The notes beneath the pieces were generated by a model. That model did no database searches. It saw only the letters and a program-made list of their open reading frames with translations, and was not told the DNA's origin. A program made the position numbers and the translations under genes. A DNA stretch of 64,000 nt, from assembly GCF_030253575.1 (NCBI RefSeq), contig NC_080567.1, positions 37,167,501-37,231,500 on the forward strand, in the 5' to 3' direction. The DNA is from Rhododendron vialii. Its lineage: Eukaryota; Streptophyta; Magnoliopsida; Ericales; Ericaceae. How positions within the stretch are numbered: position 1 is the stretch's first letter; the number at the start of each line of letters is the position of its first letter. Positions 22,374 through 34,900 of this stretch are shown in pieces.

Positions 22374-23468
22374 CTTTTTTTTTTTTTTTTGATCCGCAAA
22401 ACACGCCTTAAGGACTTTCATTAACATCCTTTTCCAAAACTGGTACAAGAGAAATGGGAGGATTAACAATCCAATTACATGGAAGAGAGTTTCTTGAAGC
22501 TAAAAAAGCAACTTTATGTGCCACTCTGTTTGCGGCCCTTCGAACCCACTTGAAAAGAAGATTTCCTTCCTTTGCAAAATGTCTAATGTCTATCACCAAA
22601 GCTCTGACATCCCAAGGAGGCACTAATTCCGACACACTTAGATGGATTGCCTGCTGGCTATCGGACTCCGCCTCCACTTCCTTTAGGCCCAAACTGATCA
22701 GCATCTCGCAGGCAGCTCTAATGGCATGGAGCTCCCCTCCAAGACTGGTCCTAACATGAACTGACTTTGCAAGGCCATCCACAATCTTTCTTTTCCAATT
22801 TCGAAGCACAACAGCAGCGATACTCCTAAGCCCGGAGGCAGGAATGGCTGCGTCACAATTTGCTTTAAATCTGCCCTTGTCCGGAGCCCTCCAGGTGGAT
22901 AAATCCTCCTGATTAGCTGGGTTATCCATCTGGACTTTAGGAATCTCAAAAGCTTTTAAAAACTCCATCTCAGCATGGAGAAATGATGTTATTGTATGCT
23001 GTGGGTTAACCTTTGTTTTGTTAAAGACAAAATCATTCCTTGACTTCCATATGTTCCACGCTATGAGAGCCACTCTGCCCATGAGATTAATTACCTCCTT
23101 TACTGTCAAGTTTTCCATCATATCAGCTACCCATGTGATCACAGAGCCATTACCACCCAAATCCCCCAGCGGTTTAATGTTGCACCCAAACCATACCATT
23201 TTGGCCCATGGACACAGAAAAAACAAATGTTCTGTAGTTTCTACTTCCTTCTCGCAGATGGGACACAAATTGTCTACTGAACATCTCCTCTTGAACAGAT
23301 TTTCTTTTGTTCCTAAAATGTTCTTGCAAGCCCGCCACCAAAAACTCCTTATCTTATTAGGCACTTTCATTTTCCACATAACTTTCCAAGCTTCTTTTTT
23401 CAGTTTGAAAGACGATTCAGGCTTCTCTCTTTGACTCTCCAAAATCGCTTGGTGAGCGATATGGTAAT
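22374..23468 (-). mobile_element. 5'-truncated LINE (non-LTR retrotransposon)
   Basis: The minus-strand open frame (stop at 22408-22410) encodes the C-terminal part of a plant L1-type pol. A zf-RVT zinc-binding domain (VPNKIRSFWWRACKNIL, CPICEKEVETTEHLFFLCPW) is followed by an RNase H domain of the RVT_3 type. Its acidic residues can be seen in FKANCDAA, GGELHAIRAACEM and VEAESDSQQA, and its end in ANRVAHKVAFL. Endonuclease and reverse transcriptase are missing. A 16-base poly(A) tail (Ts at 22375-22390 on the plus strand) and 7-bp direct repeats CTTACTT (22367-22373 and 23469-23475) mark both ends. The remaining frame is uninterrupted, so the insertion looks recent. Confidence 0.88.
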
Positions 23469-23475
23469 CTTACTT

Positions 23476-24180
23476 GAATGAGATACTTGCTGCGCGTTGC
23501 TCGAAACCGCTGCTGCTCCTGATGCTCTCTCTCTCTCTTTTTTTTTTTTTGGTAAACCAGGAACATAACATGCTCTCTCTCTCATCCCGTGGTCTCTCTT
23601 TCTCCTCCCTCTCACTCCCATATGTAAGCGCTCTCTCTTCCTAAAACTATTTTCTGGGAAAAACTAAAGAGTAAAGACCCCCTGCGTAACCACGGAGGCC
23701 TGACCCGTTATCTTATATTCCTCATTGGTTCACCGTTTAAGTGGGTGTATACGGAGGGACCGTATATAACTTAATCTTGCTTGATACATGAGAGCGAACT
23801 ACATTTGATGCCTTCCAAGGTCGTCGTCCGTGGGATTTATATGATGTCGATTATCTGATACTGTCACCAAATTCCCACTTGATATCCAGGTACTGTTTGC
23901 AAAAGATTCTTGCATGGGCTTTTTACTACTAAGTATAGAAAATTGTACCATAATATCCATTACGGTATAACACTCTTTTTAATTATTCTTTTCGTCCCTA
24001 TTCTTTTGTCCCCCGTTCTATTCTAACCGGATAGAAAATTGATTATAAATTTTAATTGGTAATACTTTTTATATGTAATATGGATCTTGTTTCATAGATC
24101 TCAAAGAGTTTTTTTAAATAAAGTTTTCAAAATCATCTTAAAAATTAAAAATTATAAGATATAATCAATAAAAAAGTGAC
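23476..24180. other. intergenic, pyrimidine-rich then AT-rich
   Basis: 23520-23640 is rich in CTCTCT and T runs. The rest shows no gene or recognised repeat. Confidence 0.4.
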
Positions 24181-24620
24181 ATGTAAGTCTAAGCATATGC
24201 TGATAATGTTCTAAGAGCTAAGAACATCAGAGAACAAATTACCACTAAGTTTAGGCCATATTTTCAGTGCTGAGAACATTGGAGAATGAATTACCTCTAA
24301 GTCTAGGCGTATGTTCTCAGTGTTGAGAATGTTCTGGATCAGTGCTGAGAATGTATGAGAATGTTCTCAGAATTGAGAATGTCTGAGAATGAATTACCAC
24401 TAAGTCTAGGCGTGTGCTGAGAATCTAAAATATTCAGAGCTGAGAATAGTCGTGTGCTGAAATCTGGGCGTGTGCTGAGAACGTTCTCAGAGCTCTCAGC
24501 ATTGAAATATCTAGAGTTGTTAGTATTACCATTAAGTCTAGGCGTGTGCTGAGAATGTTCTCAAAGTCGAGAACGTTCTCAATAGTCAACGTTGGTGGTC
24601 AACGGTCAACACCGATATTT
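24180..24620. repeat. degenerate GAGAATGTTCTC dyad array
   Basis: Imperfect direct repeats share ATTACCACTAAGTCTAGGCG, then TGTGCTGAGAATGTTCTCAG. They hold many GAAnnTTC dyads, two of them perfect palindromes GAGAACGTTCTC (24477-24488 and 24569-24580). Unit length varies, and smaller steps of CTGAGAAYG are interspersed. Confidence 0.75.
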
Positions 24621-27130
24621 GATCAACAGTCATCAATAGTGATAGAGGAGTATTTTTAGTATAAAATTTTGACTTATCTTAAGAGTGTATTTAATGATTT
24701 GGGCCTGAGTGGGTGGGAATTACTTTGGCTTTTATGTACCTACATGTAAATGGCCTGTTACCAAAAATAGTGGTAAAGAAAATCAATTTTCCTCCAAATT
24801 AGATCCTGCAAAAAAATGAGGGATTCTAGCTTTCCTGCGAAATTATTTGTCGAGAGAACAAACACAGTAAAATAAATTTTGATTTTTTTACCTCGCTCAA
24901 CTTCAATGCTTTTGGGAAAACACTTTCACACATCATTCTCAAAACTGAACGGACCCTTAAAAGAATATTTCCGACAAATTACATATGTCGTATCCGACAT
25001 GGTTTGCTGATCATGTCAGAGCTTGGTTATTCTTGGATTTGCTTATTTTGAGATTTTTTTGATCTCTGCTCTCTCTTTGGTATTCTGTCCTCGTTTTGCG
25101 ATTTGTGCTATTCCTCTAGAAAGTCATTAAAATTTTGCAACGTTTTGTATGTTAACGTCAAATGTCAACGTCTTTTCTAAATGGTTAGTTTAGTCTTTTG
25201 ACAGTTGTTCAAGGACATAATAGAAGGAGTAAGATCCGACATGACAAATTAAGAAGAGATTTCAAAACTTCAATGAGCTTAATTTACCTCAACAACTACC
25301 GCAATGGCTCGACATTTTTCCTGCTGCTCGCTCAAGCGACGGGGCGGGATTTCACCGAAATTAAAGGCCTCGTTAGAGAATGTGTGTACCATGGTATGAT
25401 CGATAACCTTCTGGCCGGGTTGGTGTCTCTTTGATGGACCAGCTTCGAGATCTTGGACTAGAGTAAGATTCTTATAATCCTATCGATAAGAGTACGTACT
25501 GACAAATGAAACATGTTATAGTCAAATTCGAAATCGTATTTGACTTGTTAAAAAGCATATTTGAGATCGACTCGTGAACATAGTTTGTAACACTCCAGAT
25601 TTCGGACATGTTAATTTAAAAAAATTTCCATAAGAATTTATTTAATTAATGCAATTCTGTCAAATACCTAGTTGGGATGTTATCCTTGGATAGCGATGTT
25701 GTTGTTAAAAATAAAAAACAACCAAAGTAAATTTGGTTCGTCAATATTATTAATTTCTGTCACCTACTTGATCTTTCGAACTTTTGTAGGCATATAGTAC
25801 GTGCTAGCATCACGTAATTTTTCTATCGAGCCATACAAATTGTTCTTTCTTTCTTTCTTTTTCCTTCAAGTTTTTGGTAACCTACACTTCGGATTTCTTT
25901 CTTTATGGCGCAAGGATGGGGAGAATATATCTTCCACAAGTTGAGCTCTTAGCTGCTGGGTTGTCCGACGACAATGTATTAGAGGCAAAATTAACCGACA
26001 AGCGGAGGAAATTCATGAAAGGCCACATAAAACAAGCGAATGTGTTAATAGATGAGGGTGCGTCGTCGATGATACCAGAGCTGAACGTTGATGCGAGATG
26101 GGCTGTTTGGGCATTTACGTTAGTGCCTAAGCAATCTTTGGATGTCATAGAGGCAAAAACCTTCAGGCAGCATACTGCTAGGTGCCTACGATAGCTATCG
26201 CTTACACCATTATCACTCTCACTCTCGTGATAGGGCGTCCACCCCAGTACTTGTTTCTACTCCCCTGGTGAAGGGGGTGAGCTTATACAAATTTGTTAAT
26301 CAAACGGTGTAAAGGAGTCACCTAGTTCAGTTAGTTGCTAAGGGTGTAAAGGAGTCACCTAGTTAGGAAGCTAATTGTACTCGTCTTTGGATCCATCAAG
26401 ATGTGAAATGAAAACCTATATTAATGAAGGATTCTTCTATATGTTTTTCTCTGGAATTTTAATTCTAGGGCTTGGCAGTGTTTTTGGTTTGTTTCACTGG
26501 GCATTTTTTGGTTTTCTTTGGGCTTTAGTTGGTTTGGGTGTATGTTGTAGAGTATGGCTGTGGCTAAGCGCTAAACTTAGTTTAATATTGAAGAAACTCA
26601 TGCACTTTCTAACTTCTTGTCGGTATGACTGCATTGAGAGTGATTTATTGGGTTCACTCTAGTTTTGTATACACAATATAGCTCCGTACCAGTCGAAAGG
26701 CATTGAGAAGGCAACCGAACTTTTTGTCTGTCGGAACCCGATCGATAGTCGAAAACATTGAGAAATGTCCTACTCTAGATTATTCGCCAAATGGTATGTC
26801 GTGTTGACTTTGTTTTCTGCTACTTGGATGTTTCATTATTGATTAGAGGTGTGGAAAGTTGGGAATTCCCTATGCAGTTGGGAAGTGTTACACTAGCTAG
26901 ATTTCTAATTGGTAGTCGGTGCGAAAACATTGTGTTATGTCATGGTGAGGGTCAAGGTAGTGTGGTTCATCAGACCACTTCTAAACGGTTGACATTCGTC
27001 ATGGTCCTTTCACTGACACCATCAGGTCCGTTAAACCTTATTCATTGACTTGACAAGTTTAGTTGTTCATGCAAAAAATTCCTTTCCATTGTAGGTTAAA
27101 GATCACTTTGTATGTATTTTTCTAGCTTCT
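24621..27130. other. no supported gene; unassigned frames
   Basis: Plus-strand frames at 25198-25434 and 25874-26194 (including PQVELLAAGLSDDNVLEAKL) have some coding look but match nothing I know and lack clear exon context. They could be decayed retrotransposon gag/pol or host gene pieces. A duplicated phrase GTAAAGGAGTCACCTAGTT occurs at about 26310 and 26346. Confidence 0.3.
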
Positions 27131-27360
27131 ATTTACCCGTTATGAAGTTTGGAGGACGGTGTGGGCACTGGGCCTACCTCCTAAATTTCAATTGTTTTTG
27201 AGGAAAGTTTTGCATTGTATCCTTGCGGTTAAGGATGCCTTGTTGAGAAGGAAAATGAATGTCGGCCCAGATTGCCCCATGTGTGGGGAGGCATTGGAAA
27301 CCTTGGAGTGCTCTTTTTCTAAACTGTTAAAAGAACATGTGGCTCACATATGAAAGGTAT
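27131..27360 (+). mobile_element. LINE zf-RVT fragment
   Basis: The frame reads LGLPPKFQLFLRKVLHCILA, then VKDALLRRKMNVGPDCPMCG and EALETLEC. This is the zinc-binding zf-RVT motif that follows reverse transcriptase in plant LINEs. No reverse transcriptase or RNase H was seen nearby, so it is a small degraded fragment, unrelated in position and strand to the LINE at 22374-23468. Confidence 0.6.
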
Positions 27361-27589
27361 CGAGAAGTTTTACGATGAGGGTTAGTTGCAAGCGTAGGGA
27401 AGAATCTGTTCCGGTTGGGGAATGGCTAGCTTATTGGTTCTCTAATAGTCCAAGCTCAGAGTTTTTTGCGTAATGATGTTTTCATTTTTCAAGGGTTGTA
27501 AGTGTAAAGTGAATGGTGCGCTAGCTCGATTTGTAGGTATTAGAAGTTCTTTCAACTCATGTTGTTTCAAATTGTTGCATGTCAACAAG

Positions 27590-27880
27590 AATGACAAAGA
27601 CTTACACATAAGCCAAGTCGAGTCAAGCCGAGCTATGTAGTATTTGAGCTCGGCTCATTCCCTAGACGAACTTAAAATCAAGCTCGCTCCATTAGAAACA
27701 AGCCAAGCTTGACTAATTTACTCAACGAGCCTCTTAAACAAGACGAGCCTTTTTGAACTGAACAGAAATTTGAAGTGTTAAATTTGATTTGTTTAGTAAA
27801 CAAGCTAAAAACTCAAACTTAAGTTTAGTTCAATACTAAATGAGCCGAGCCGGACCGTGAGGAGCGACTAGGAATTCAAT
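27590..27880. mobile_element. GAGCTCGGCT-type dispersed repeat
   Basis: Repeated AAGCCRAG, GAGCTCGGCTC, CAACGAGCCT and AGCCGAGCCG phrases give a loosely inverted structure, like short non-autonomous elements common in plant intergenic DNA. The ends are not defined. A related weak copy may lie at 62690-63010. Confidence 0.35.
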
Positions 27881-28155
27881 TTGTTTGCGGACCTAGGCCT
27901 CACCAGCTTTTGCCAAATGTAGCCAATCATCTTTCTTTCCAACAAGCTCCTCGTACACGGTGTATCGTGTCACAAACTCACACGCGGCTAAGGTAACCGG
28001 AAGTCACCACGTTTCGAATCCCCACGCGTCGAACCCCAAATTTAATTAATTACCAACAGCATCAAAGATCCATCATATATCTACACCAACCTCCAATTAT
28101 GTTTTGGTTTTTGTTCCAGAATATTGGGAGCCTCAGATTGATTTAGCCATTGACT

Positions 28156-28175
28156 CTCTCTCTCTCTCTCTCTCT
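28156..28175. repeat. CT microsatellite in dnaJ 5' region
   Basis: About ten CT units lie upstream of the likely leader exon of the DnaJ gene. Such CT tracts near plant transcript starts are common and may act as core promoter elements. Confidence 0.8.
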
Positions 28176-28833
28176 GTGGCTCGCTCGTACGCATACCCTA
28201 TTCTTGTTTTTTGTGAGAAATCTTCATATTTCGTTGCCACAACCCCCTTGAGCTGCTAATCCTTGCTCTGATCACCTCAATTACTCAAAGGTACGTCGGT
28301 TCTGTACTGTAATCTTTGTGGGTTTCAGTTCTTGTTCTCGGCTGTGTTTGGTTTAGCTGTCAATTTGTTGCGATTGTCTTTTCCTTTGCAATTGTACCCA
28401 AATAACCCCGCGATCTGTTTTAGGCCGCTGCTGCTGATTATTATTGTCATCTTTTCGAGATTCTAAGAATTTGTCTTCCTAATTATTCACTTTATTCACC
28501 TGTCATTAAAGGTACCAATTTTCTATCACCTCTATTAGATCGATTTATTTCTCTTTATTTTCTAGAAATTGGGTATCTTGTAATAAGTATTGTTTTCTTT
28601 TTTTGTTATAATTGGGTATCTTATACTAATAAGTATAGTGTAAAACAAAGAATACATGGGAGATTAATTTATGCATCTGATTCCATATTAACAGATGTGG
28701 GAACAGTAGTTTGAGTTTTTGTTCTGTCTGTGGATACAAAAATCGATTCGTATGTCGCATTACTGGTCTCTCGTTTTTCATTTAAGCGATTTAGAGTTTG
28801 TTTCTGTTACCTGCACTAGTAGGCTTCAAAGCT

Positions 28834-31800
28834 ATGGCGAAGGACAGTGAGTACTATGACATATTGGGCGTCGGTGTGGATGCATCTGCAGCTGAGATTA
28901 AGAAGGCTTACTACATAAAGGTATGACCTTTACCTTTCTGTATAATGAGGTTGATTACAGTGAGGTTTCAGTAAAATGTTTGTGTTTTCAAAAACTTTTA
29001 GACAATAGTAGCTTGCAAGTATGGTAGGAGAGAAATTCTCTGTCATCATGTGCAGTGAGTGTGGAGCCCCCACCCATGTGAGTGTGGAGGGGTCAGAGGT
29101 TTTCAGGAGAGAGCTATTGAATTGGCTGTTAATAACCCAGGGCCTTCGGCATGATTCCACGACTTCGTAAAATTTCTGAGATCTTTGGGTACCTCGGGCA
29201 ATAAGCTAAGATCTTTGGGGTGCCTCGGGCGATAAGCTAAGTGGCCCAATTGTTATGCCAGCATGCAAGAAAACAAGACTTAACACAAATATGGGGCACA
29301 CACATCCTTGTTCTTTCACTCCGCATACATGCATGTGGAGTTAGGATCATCCACTTTTTTGGTCACTTAAGAAAATGGGGATCTTAATTATGTGCATTGT
29401 GCAATCTACCACTTAGCCAACAAAGCTAGTCGCATGAGGCCAATTAATTGGTTCTGGAAACAACCGAGCCATCATTGTGATAACTTCGGGAGTCACAGTG
29501 ACTGTAATCCAGAGCAAAGGAGCTCTTTTGAGATTTTTTCTTTCTGTGGATTCTTTGGCCTTCATCGTTATAATTTAATAATCTGGCAGACATATACTCC
29601 ATCAACATTCTTGTCAGCATTTCTAGTAACTAGTAAGTAATAATTTAATGTCTGGATTCTGGTGTTTTAGGCAAGGTCAGTTCATCCCGATAAAAATCCA
29701 GGAGATCCAAAGGCTGCCCACAATTTCCAGGTAACGATTTGATGTTCAATTACTTTACTTGTTCTAGTTGCAACCTTTGTATCTTACACACAACTACTTA
29801 TGTGGATATGCTTCATGTGTTCAGGTCCTTGGGGAGGCTTATCAGGTTCTAAGTGATGCAGAAAAGCGTGAAGCATATGACAAATATGGAAAGGCTGGAG
29901 TACAACAGTAAGTGTTGAAATTGGAGAGAAGCTTCTTTGTCATTTGCTTTATAATGTTTGGCACGAGAATCATGCTCCAATTTCTTCAAGCACCCCATTT
30001 TTGTTCATTAAATCTTTTTGGTTCTAGCCTATTGGAAAAACAGATGCGGAGAAGGATAATTGCATTTGGTTTTGAATTCCTTTTGCTAGGGACTCAATGC
30101 TGGACCCAGCAGCGGTATTTGGAATGCTTTTCGGGAGTGAATTCTTTGACGACTATGTTGGCCAACTTGCACTGGCTTCCATGGCAACTGTTGAGCCTGA
30201 GGAAGACCCACACCTTCCTCCTGAAGTACGGAAGCAAAAAGTTCATGACAAGTTGAAGGTATACTTCCTGTACTGGTATTCTGGGTATAATACTGTTTGA
30301 ACTTGATGTACTTGGGGTAAAATCTTTGCCTGCTTCCAATGTACAGGCATCTCAAAAAGAAAGAGAAGAAAAACTGACAACTTTTTTAAAAAAACGCCTC
30401 GAACCATTTGTTGAAGGTAAAACAAAGGAGTTCGTGGATTGGGCGCAATCAGAAGCTCGACGTCTTTCGCAAGCTGGTAAGTGAAACCTTTGCCCTTCTT
30501 ACTCTCGAGTCTTTATATGTCTATGCATGTTTCACTTGTTGAAAAAGTGCATAAATAGGAATTCCTAATTGTTAAACTCTTTCTTCATTAGCATCATTAA
30601 AAAAAAGTTTGTATGTGATGTGCAAGATTTTAAGTAAGGCAGGACTAGATGTGCAATGTCTCTAGTTCATGCATAAACGTATGCGACTATAGCTAGTGTT
30701 GTACACTCCAATCATTTGCGGACTATTCTAATATGCCCCGTAGAGTAGGGGACTTGTAGTTTGTAATTTTTGTTAATAAAGTCATTGGTCATCAAAATAT
30801 TATGTTTTTGATGATACCTATTGCTTTAGATTCTTGATATTGTCATGGGTGGAAAACTGCCCTGGGAAATCATATAGAAGCTCCTAGACCCTATTTTAGG
30901 TGGAAATGCAGATGCCGAGGGGATGACCAGCCAAAAGCATCACTAGCTTTCGCTCTGTCTAATGAGAATGTTGTGGCTTCACACTTGGCAAAACAATGCT
31001 ATGCCCAGAAACACATGGTCCTTCGTGTTGCTTTTCACCTCATATGGTATTACTCGAACTTGAACTTGTTTTTTCACGTTAAATGCAGCTTTTGGTGAGG
31101 CTATGTTGCACACTATCGGGTACATTTACACAAGGCAAGCCGCAAGAGAACTAGGGAAGGACAAACGGTATATGAAGGTCCCATTTATTGCAGAATGGGT
31201 AAGAGATAAAGGACACATGATAAAATCACAGGTTATGGCAGCCTCAGGTACGATATTACTATTACTGCAAACAAAAGGTTTAATCTTAGTAACAGCTTCA
31301 TATCAAAGTATTTATTCTCCCTGATTTGCTATGTGTAGGTGCTGTATCATTATTGCGGATGCAGGAGGAGTTTAAGGAGGCTAACCAAGGAGAAATCAAA
31401 GAGGAGAACTTAATGAAAGCCATTGAAGATAAGAAAGATGCAGTGCTTCAGTCCCTTTGGCAGATCAACGTGGTTGATATTGAGACAACTCTAACACGCG
31501 TTTGCCAAGCAGTAAGTTCCTACTTTGAATTTTCATTGTTCTTTACCCATAAATAGTGAGTTTTGTGTTCTTACGACAACATATGAAACAAACTTGTCGA
31601 TTCATGCCATACACCTTGATGGTCCATTAAAAGTGAACACTCTTATCTTCTCCCATTTAATTTAAGTTTCTACTGTTAAATTTTTTCCCGTACGTTGAAC
31701 TTAATCATGCGAAACAAAAACAACGATAAGAAACAAAATTGTATACTATTCTGGTTGCTTGAAACTGGGGGAGTTCAAAATTTTGGTAACTGGCTTTGTA

Positions 31801-32768
31801 GCATTTTATTTGGTAAATAGTTTCACATGGTTTGGCATATGGAGAGTGGACAAACAGCAAACAGTTGGCATCTTGCTTGGGGATAACCCGAAATGTCCTC
31901 AGCCTTTTTTAGGTTTAGTTTAGGCAAGACATGTAGTTAGAAATGACCAACAATTAAAGATTTGCTGATTTCTAATTCCGTTTCAGGTTCTAAAAGACCC
32001 TAGTGTTACAAAGGAAGTTCTCAAGCTCCGGGCGAAAGCGATGAAAAAGCTTGGCACTATTTTCCAAGTAAGCGTTTGTCTGCTTTACATCTTTATATGT
32101 AATTAGTTTTTAGTACTGCATCTGAAACAATCTTGCTCCGACACTTCATGTCTTAGATGTAATTAGTGCTACATCTGAAACAATCTTGCTTCGAAACTTC
32201 ATGTCTTCATATGAACAACATCTGCCGATTGTGTGCATGGAAACATGAAGTTGAATTTACATTTGTCTTTTAGTGTTTGATGATACGATTTTTAAGACAA
32301 AAAACAATGTAAAAGATCAAAAGGATGTCAATGGGACCATCAATTTTGTGGTAAGGAAACTAAAAAAGGGTAACAGAAATACAGGGCAGAGTTGGGATGA
32401 AATTCTCACTGGAAACAAAAGATGAATTGCTATTTTAAGGTAGAGTAAGGATGCACGTCGTAGTCGGGAATTTTGACGCTATCTACATAGATAATTAACG
32501 GATAACAAGTTATTTGAACAAGTAAAATGTTGTAAGCTCTAGAATCTGTGTGTCTTGTTAGCGTGCAGAAGTTAACTTTCCGTTGTAGTTGCCGACGGCG
32601 TAAGGTTGCATCTGTATCCCCATAAAACCCGAAAGGTTTAGTTCATTGTAAGCTTATGCATGAAGTTTCTCAATTGCTTTTCAGGGTGCAAAGGCTATTT
32701 ATAGCAGAGAGAACAGTTTACGCCATGAAACAACCGGTATGGTACATGCCGATACATCGTCCAAGTAA
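28834..32768 (+). CDS. DnaJ/DnaJ-X co-chaperone, dnaJ 10-like
   Basis: This J-domain co-chaperone would stimulate the ATPase of an HSP70 partner. Exons: 28834-28920, 29671-29730, 29825-29907, 30090-30258, 30347-30476, 31089-31247, 31339-31511, 31987-32067 and 32685-32768. All introns are GT-AG in continuous frame, giving 341 aa. The J domain covers residues 5-71, with YYDILGV, the catalytic HPD at 34-36 ([13 protein letters not shown]) and [18 protein letters not shown]. The rest is the DnaJ-X domain ([65 protein letters not shown]). A leader exon probably ends at 28290, with an intron 28291-28822 before the start codon. There is no transmembrane segment or signal peptide, so a cytosolic or peripheral location is likely. 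It is shorter than some relatives, which carry longer tails. Introns 1 and 8 contain small tandem duplications. Confidence 0.94.
29181..29241. repeat. 30-bp tandem repeat in dnaJ intron 1
   Basis: The units 29181-29210 and 29211-29241 share ATCTTTGGG, CCTCGGGC and ATAAGCTAAG with a few differences. Confidence 0.8.
32097..32208. repeat. 50-60-bp tandem repeat in dnaJ intron 8
   Basis: Two neighbouring units contain ATGTAATTAGT and CATCTGAAACAATCTTGCT, then CACTTCATGTCTT or AACTTCATGTCTT. They differ by a short insertion. Confidence 0.8.
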
Positions 32769-33425
32769 TGCTGATTTTACTACCTTTTTCTGTTTGTTTG
32801 TTTTCCTGGGTTGTACACCGTGTATGTATCGGTAGTGGTTGGTCTCTTGTCAAATCCTGTTTAGTATGCTCTGGTCTTCAAGTTTGGTTCAATACATGAA
32901 CTTTTTATACTCTAATCTATCACTAGGCCTATCAATGAACCGGATCCAATCTGGATTATGGTAGATTCATTTCAAGCTCGAGTTTTGGTGTTAGCCAGCT
33001 TTCGACACTATTTATATCTGTCGCTTCGATCATATCCTGATTGTTGTTACTATGTATGGTTTTTCTATGACATTTTAAATCACTGAAGAAATAGATATAC
33101 CACGGCAACGATGCTAGCGCCACGAAAGAGTGCACAAACACATGCACAAGTTAAAGTATTTCGAGAAGAACTCAACCCGAATCTCACAAATAAAATCAAA
33201 GACAACAGTGAAGATTTTTACTTTATCTTCTTTTTTCAATCACACTTTACTGTTTGATTATTTCGAATAAAAAATTTGACAATTTTTTATCAGTTTTGGG
33301 TCAAATTTGTTTGAATTATTGGTTTTTCCACTAGAAATCTAAAAGTAAAAAATTTTGAAAAAATATTAAAGAAGTGAACCAAAGACAAAACATGTTTATT
33401 AAAACAATTTAAAATTTCTGCCTCT
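32769..33425. other. dnaJ 3' flank, no gene seen
   Basis: The 3' untranslated region of the DnaJ gene and AT-rich spacer. No other feature recognised. Confidence 0.45.
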
Positions 33426-33429
33426 GGTG

Positions 33430-33776
33430 GCATGAGCGAGAGATGGTGGCACATTATTAGTAGACAAAATGAAGAAAGCAAAGCCAGGGTGACCCATGGC
33501 ATGAAAGAATGGAAAGAAAAAAAATCCGTTTTCCCCTATTTATTTTCAAGATCCATTAGGTCTTCAAGGCCTTTTATTCCTACTCATACGATGGATGTGG
33601 GAGCATCAACTTGGCATAGAATTTGTCCTATGAACACCCGAGCAATCTCAGGATGGGGTTGTCCCCTTTCTCTTTATTCTCAGGTGGACCGTTTTTTCGT
33701 CCATAAGAGCCTGAGTGCCCTTTACATTCAGTCATTTCCAAGGGGTGGCTCGATGGACGGACAGACAAGTTAATAA
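33430..33776 (+). other. possible plastid-derived segment
   Basis: A 113-codon open frame (33432-33773) is embedded in AT-rich nuclear DNA, with sharply different composition from about 33480 to 33770. Its wording recalls plastid inverted-repeat spacer sequence, but I cannot place it on a plastid gene. It is not similar to any nuclear family I know. Confidence 0.3.
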
Positions 33777-34214
33777 TCCACAAAAATTGACTCAATATTA
33801 TCAAAAAAAAAATTACAAGATTGAAGATTTAATAAAGAAATTTTTTTTTTTGGCAAGTAAAAATTTATATAACCAAAAAACGTGCACAAAGCTACAAGAA
33901 ATCAACAAGGACATCCCCTGGCCACCTATATATCAAAAGGACCAAGAGACGCAGGATCCCATAAAGAATTACTCGGTAATAAAGTTAGGCCATACTATTT
34001 ATTCTCATGTATGCACTGAACACTTCTTCCTTTGAGGCAGCAAAAGAGGTGCAGGATCCCATATCTCATTAGAATTGGGCACAAGTAATGTACAGTACAG
34101 TACAATAGGGCATGAGACAGGGATGAAGCACCAATGAGTGACAAAACTACCCAACCATTTACTTCTTTGTCAATGTTGGAAGAAGTACTTATGCTGATCT
34201 ATATCCAGAGGGCA

Positions 34215-34330
34215 AGAGAAAGGTGAAGTGGGGTACACCACAACACTATCTCATCTAATGCGAGGGTCGAACCTGAGACCTCCCAGTTGAAAAGTCAAGG
34301 AAATGTCATTTGGGCTTTAGCTTGGCAACT
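34215..34330 (-). mobile_element. candidate SINE fragment
   Basis: The minus strand contains TTTCCTTGACTTTTCAACTG, then GGAGGTCTCAGGTTCGACCC, a good tRNA-like box B with the spacing of plant SINE heads. The tail and target duplication were not identified. Confidence 0.4.
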
Positions 34331-34725
34331 ATCCAAACATTCGCAAGAAAGGAAGTATTTACCTAATTGTGGGGGGACGTGTCCCAACCCTAACTTTATT
34401 TGGAAAAGATAACAAATGGGCATTTAAATTAAACCTCGATCCATAGTGCTTCTCTAGCTTTATTCTCCACCAGAGTCCTATCAATGGCGTTTGGTGGGTT
34501 GTGCTTGTCTTTATCGATAATTGAAGGCACTAGTCATCCACAAAAGCTATTTTATGCCTCCCTAATCATCTACCAAAGATTATAGTAGGACAACCACGAA
34601 AACCCCACTCACTAAGCATTGTTTTCAACTCTCCACTGTAAATTGTAAACCCTTTGAGCCGACAGTTATTTGAAATTAAAGCACTAAATCCAATTCTAGC
34701 CTCAGTAGAGACTTTTGTTAACACT
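34331..34725. other. intergenic, no gene seen
   Basis: AT-rich spacer between two SINE-like pieces. Nothing recognised. Confidence 0.4.
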
Positions 34726-34900
34726 AGTTTGATAACTCAGGGTGTTCGAGCCAGTTGTTTACGTTCATCTCAACTAATATTTGAGGAAACCCGTCTACTT
34801 GTGGGGGATCATTATGAAATCGGAGCAAATTAAAGTTTCATGTGGGCTAGACCCACAAGAGTTAGTAATACTTAGGAGGTTTCGAACTTGAAACTTAAGC
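34726..34900 (-). mobile_element. Au-type SINE
   Basis: The minus strand shows a tRNA box-B-like AAGTTCGAAACC near the head. Towards the tail it shows ATATTAGTTGAGATGAACGT, then AACTGGCTCGAACACCC and GAGTTATCAAA. That tail matches the conserved 3' end of the Au/TS family of plant SINEs (ATTAGT..AGGTG..CGTAAGCTGGC..GGACACC). The copy is diverged and no TSD was recognised. Confidence 0.6.

Noticed and set aside
22454-23434. Plus-strand frames opposite the LINE
   Set aside because: They are the reverse complement of the recognised zf-RVT and RNase H frame and carry no motif of their own.
24180-24620. Possible CRISPR-like array
   Set aside because: Units are degenerate, spacing is irregular, spacers are not unique, and this is a plant nuclear sequence.
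25874-26194. 106-codon plus-strand frame
   Set aside because: No motif, no exon context and no poly(A) or promoter support. It may be transposon debris.
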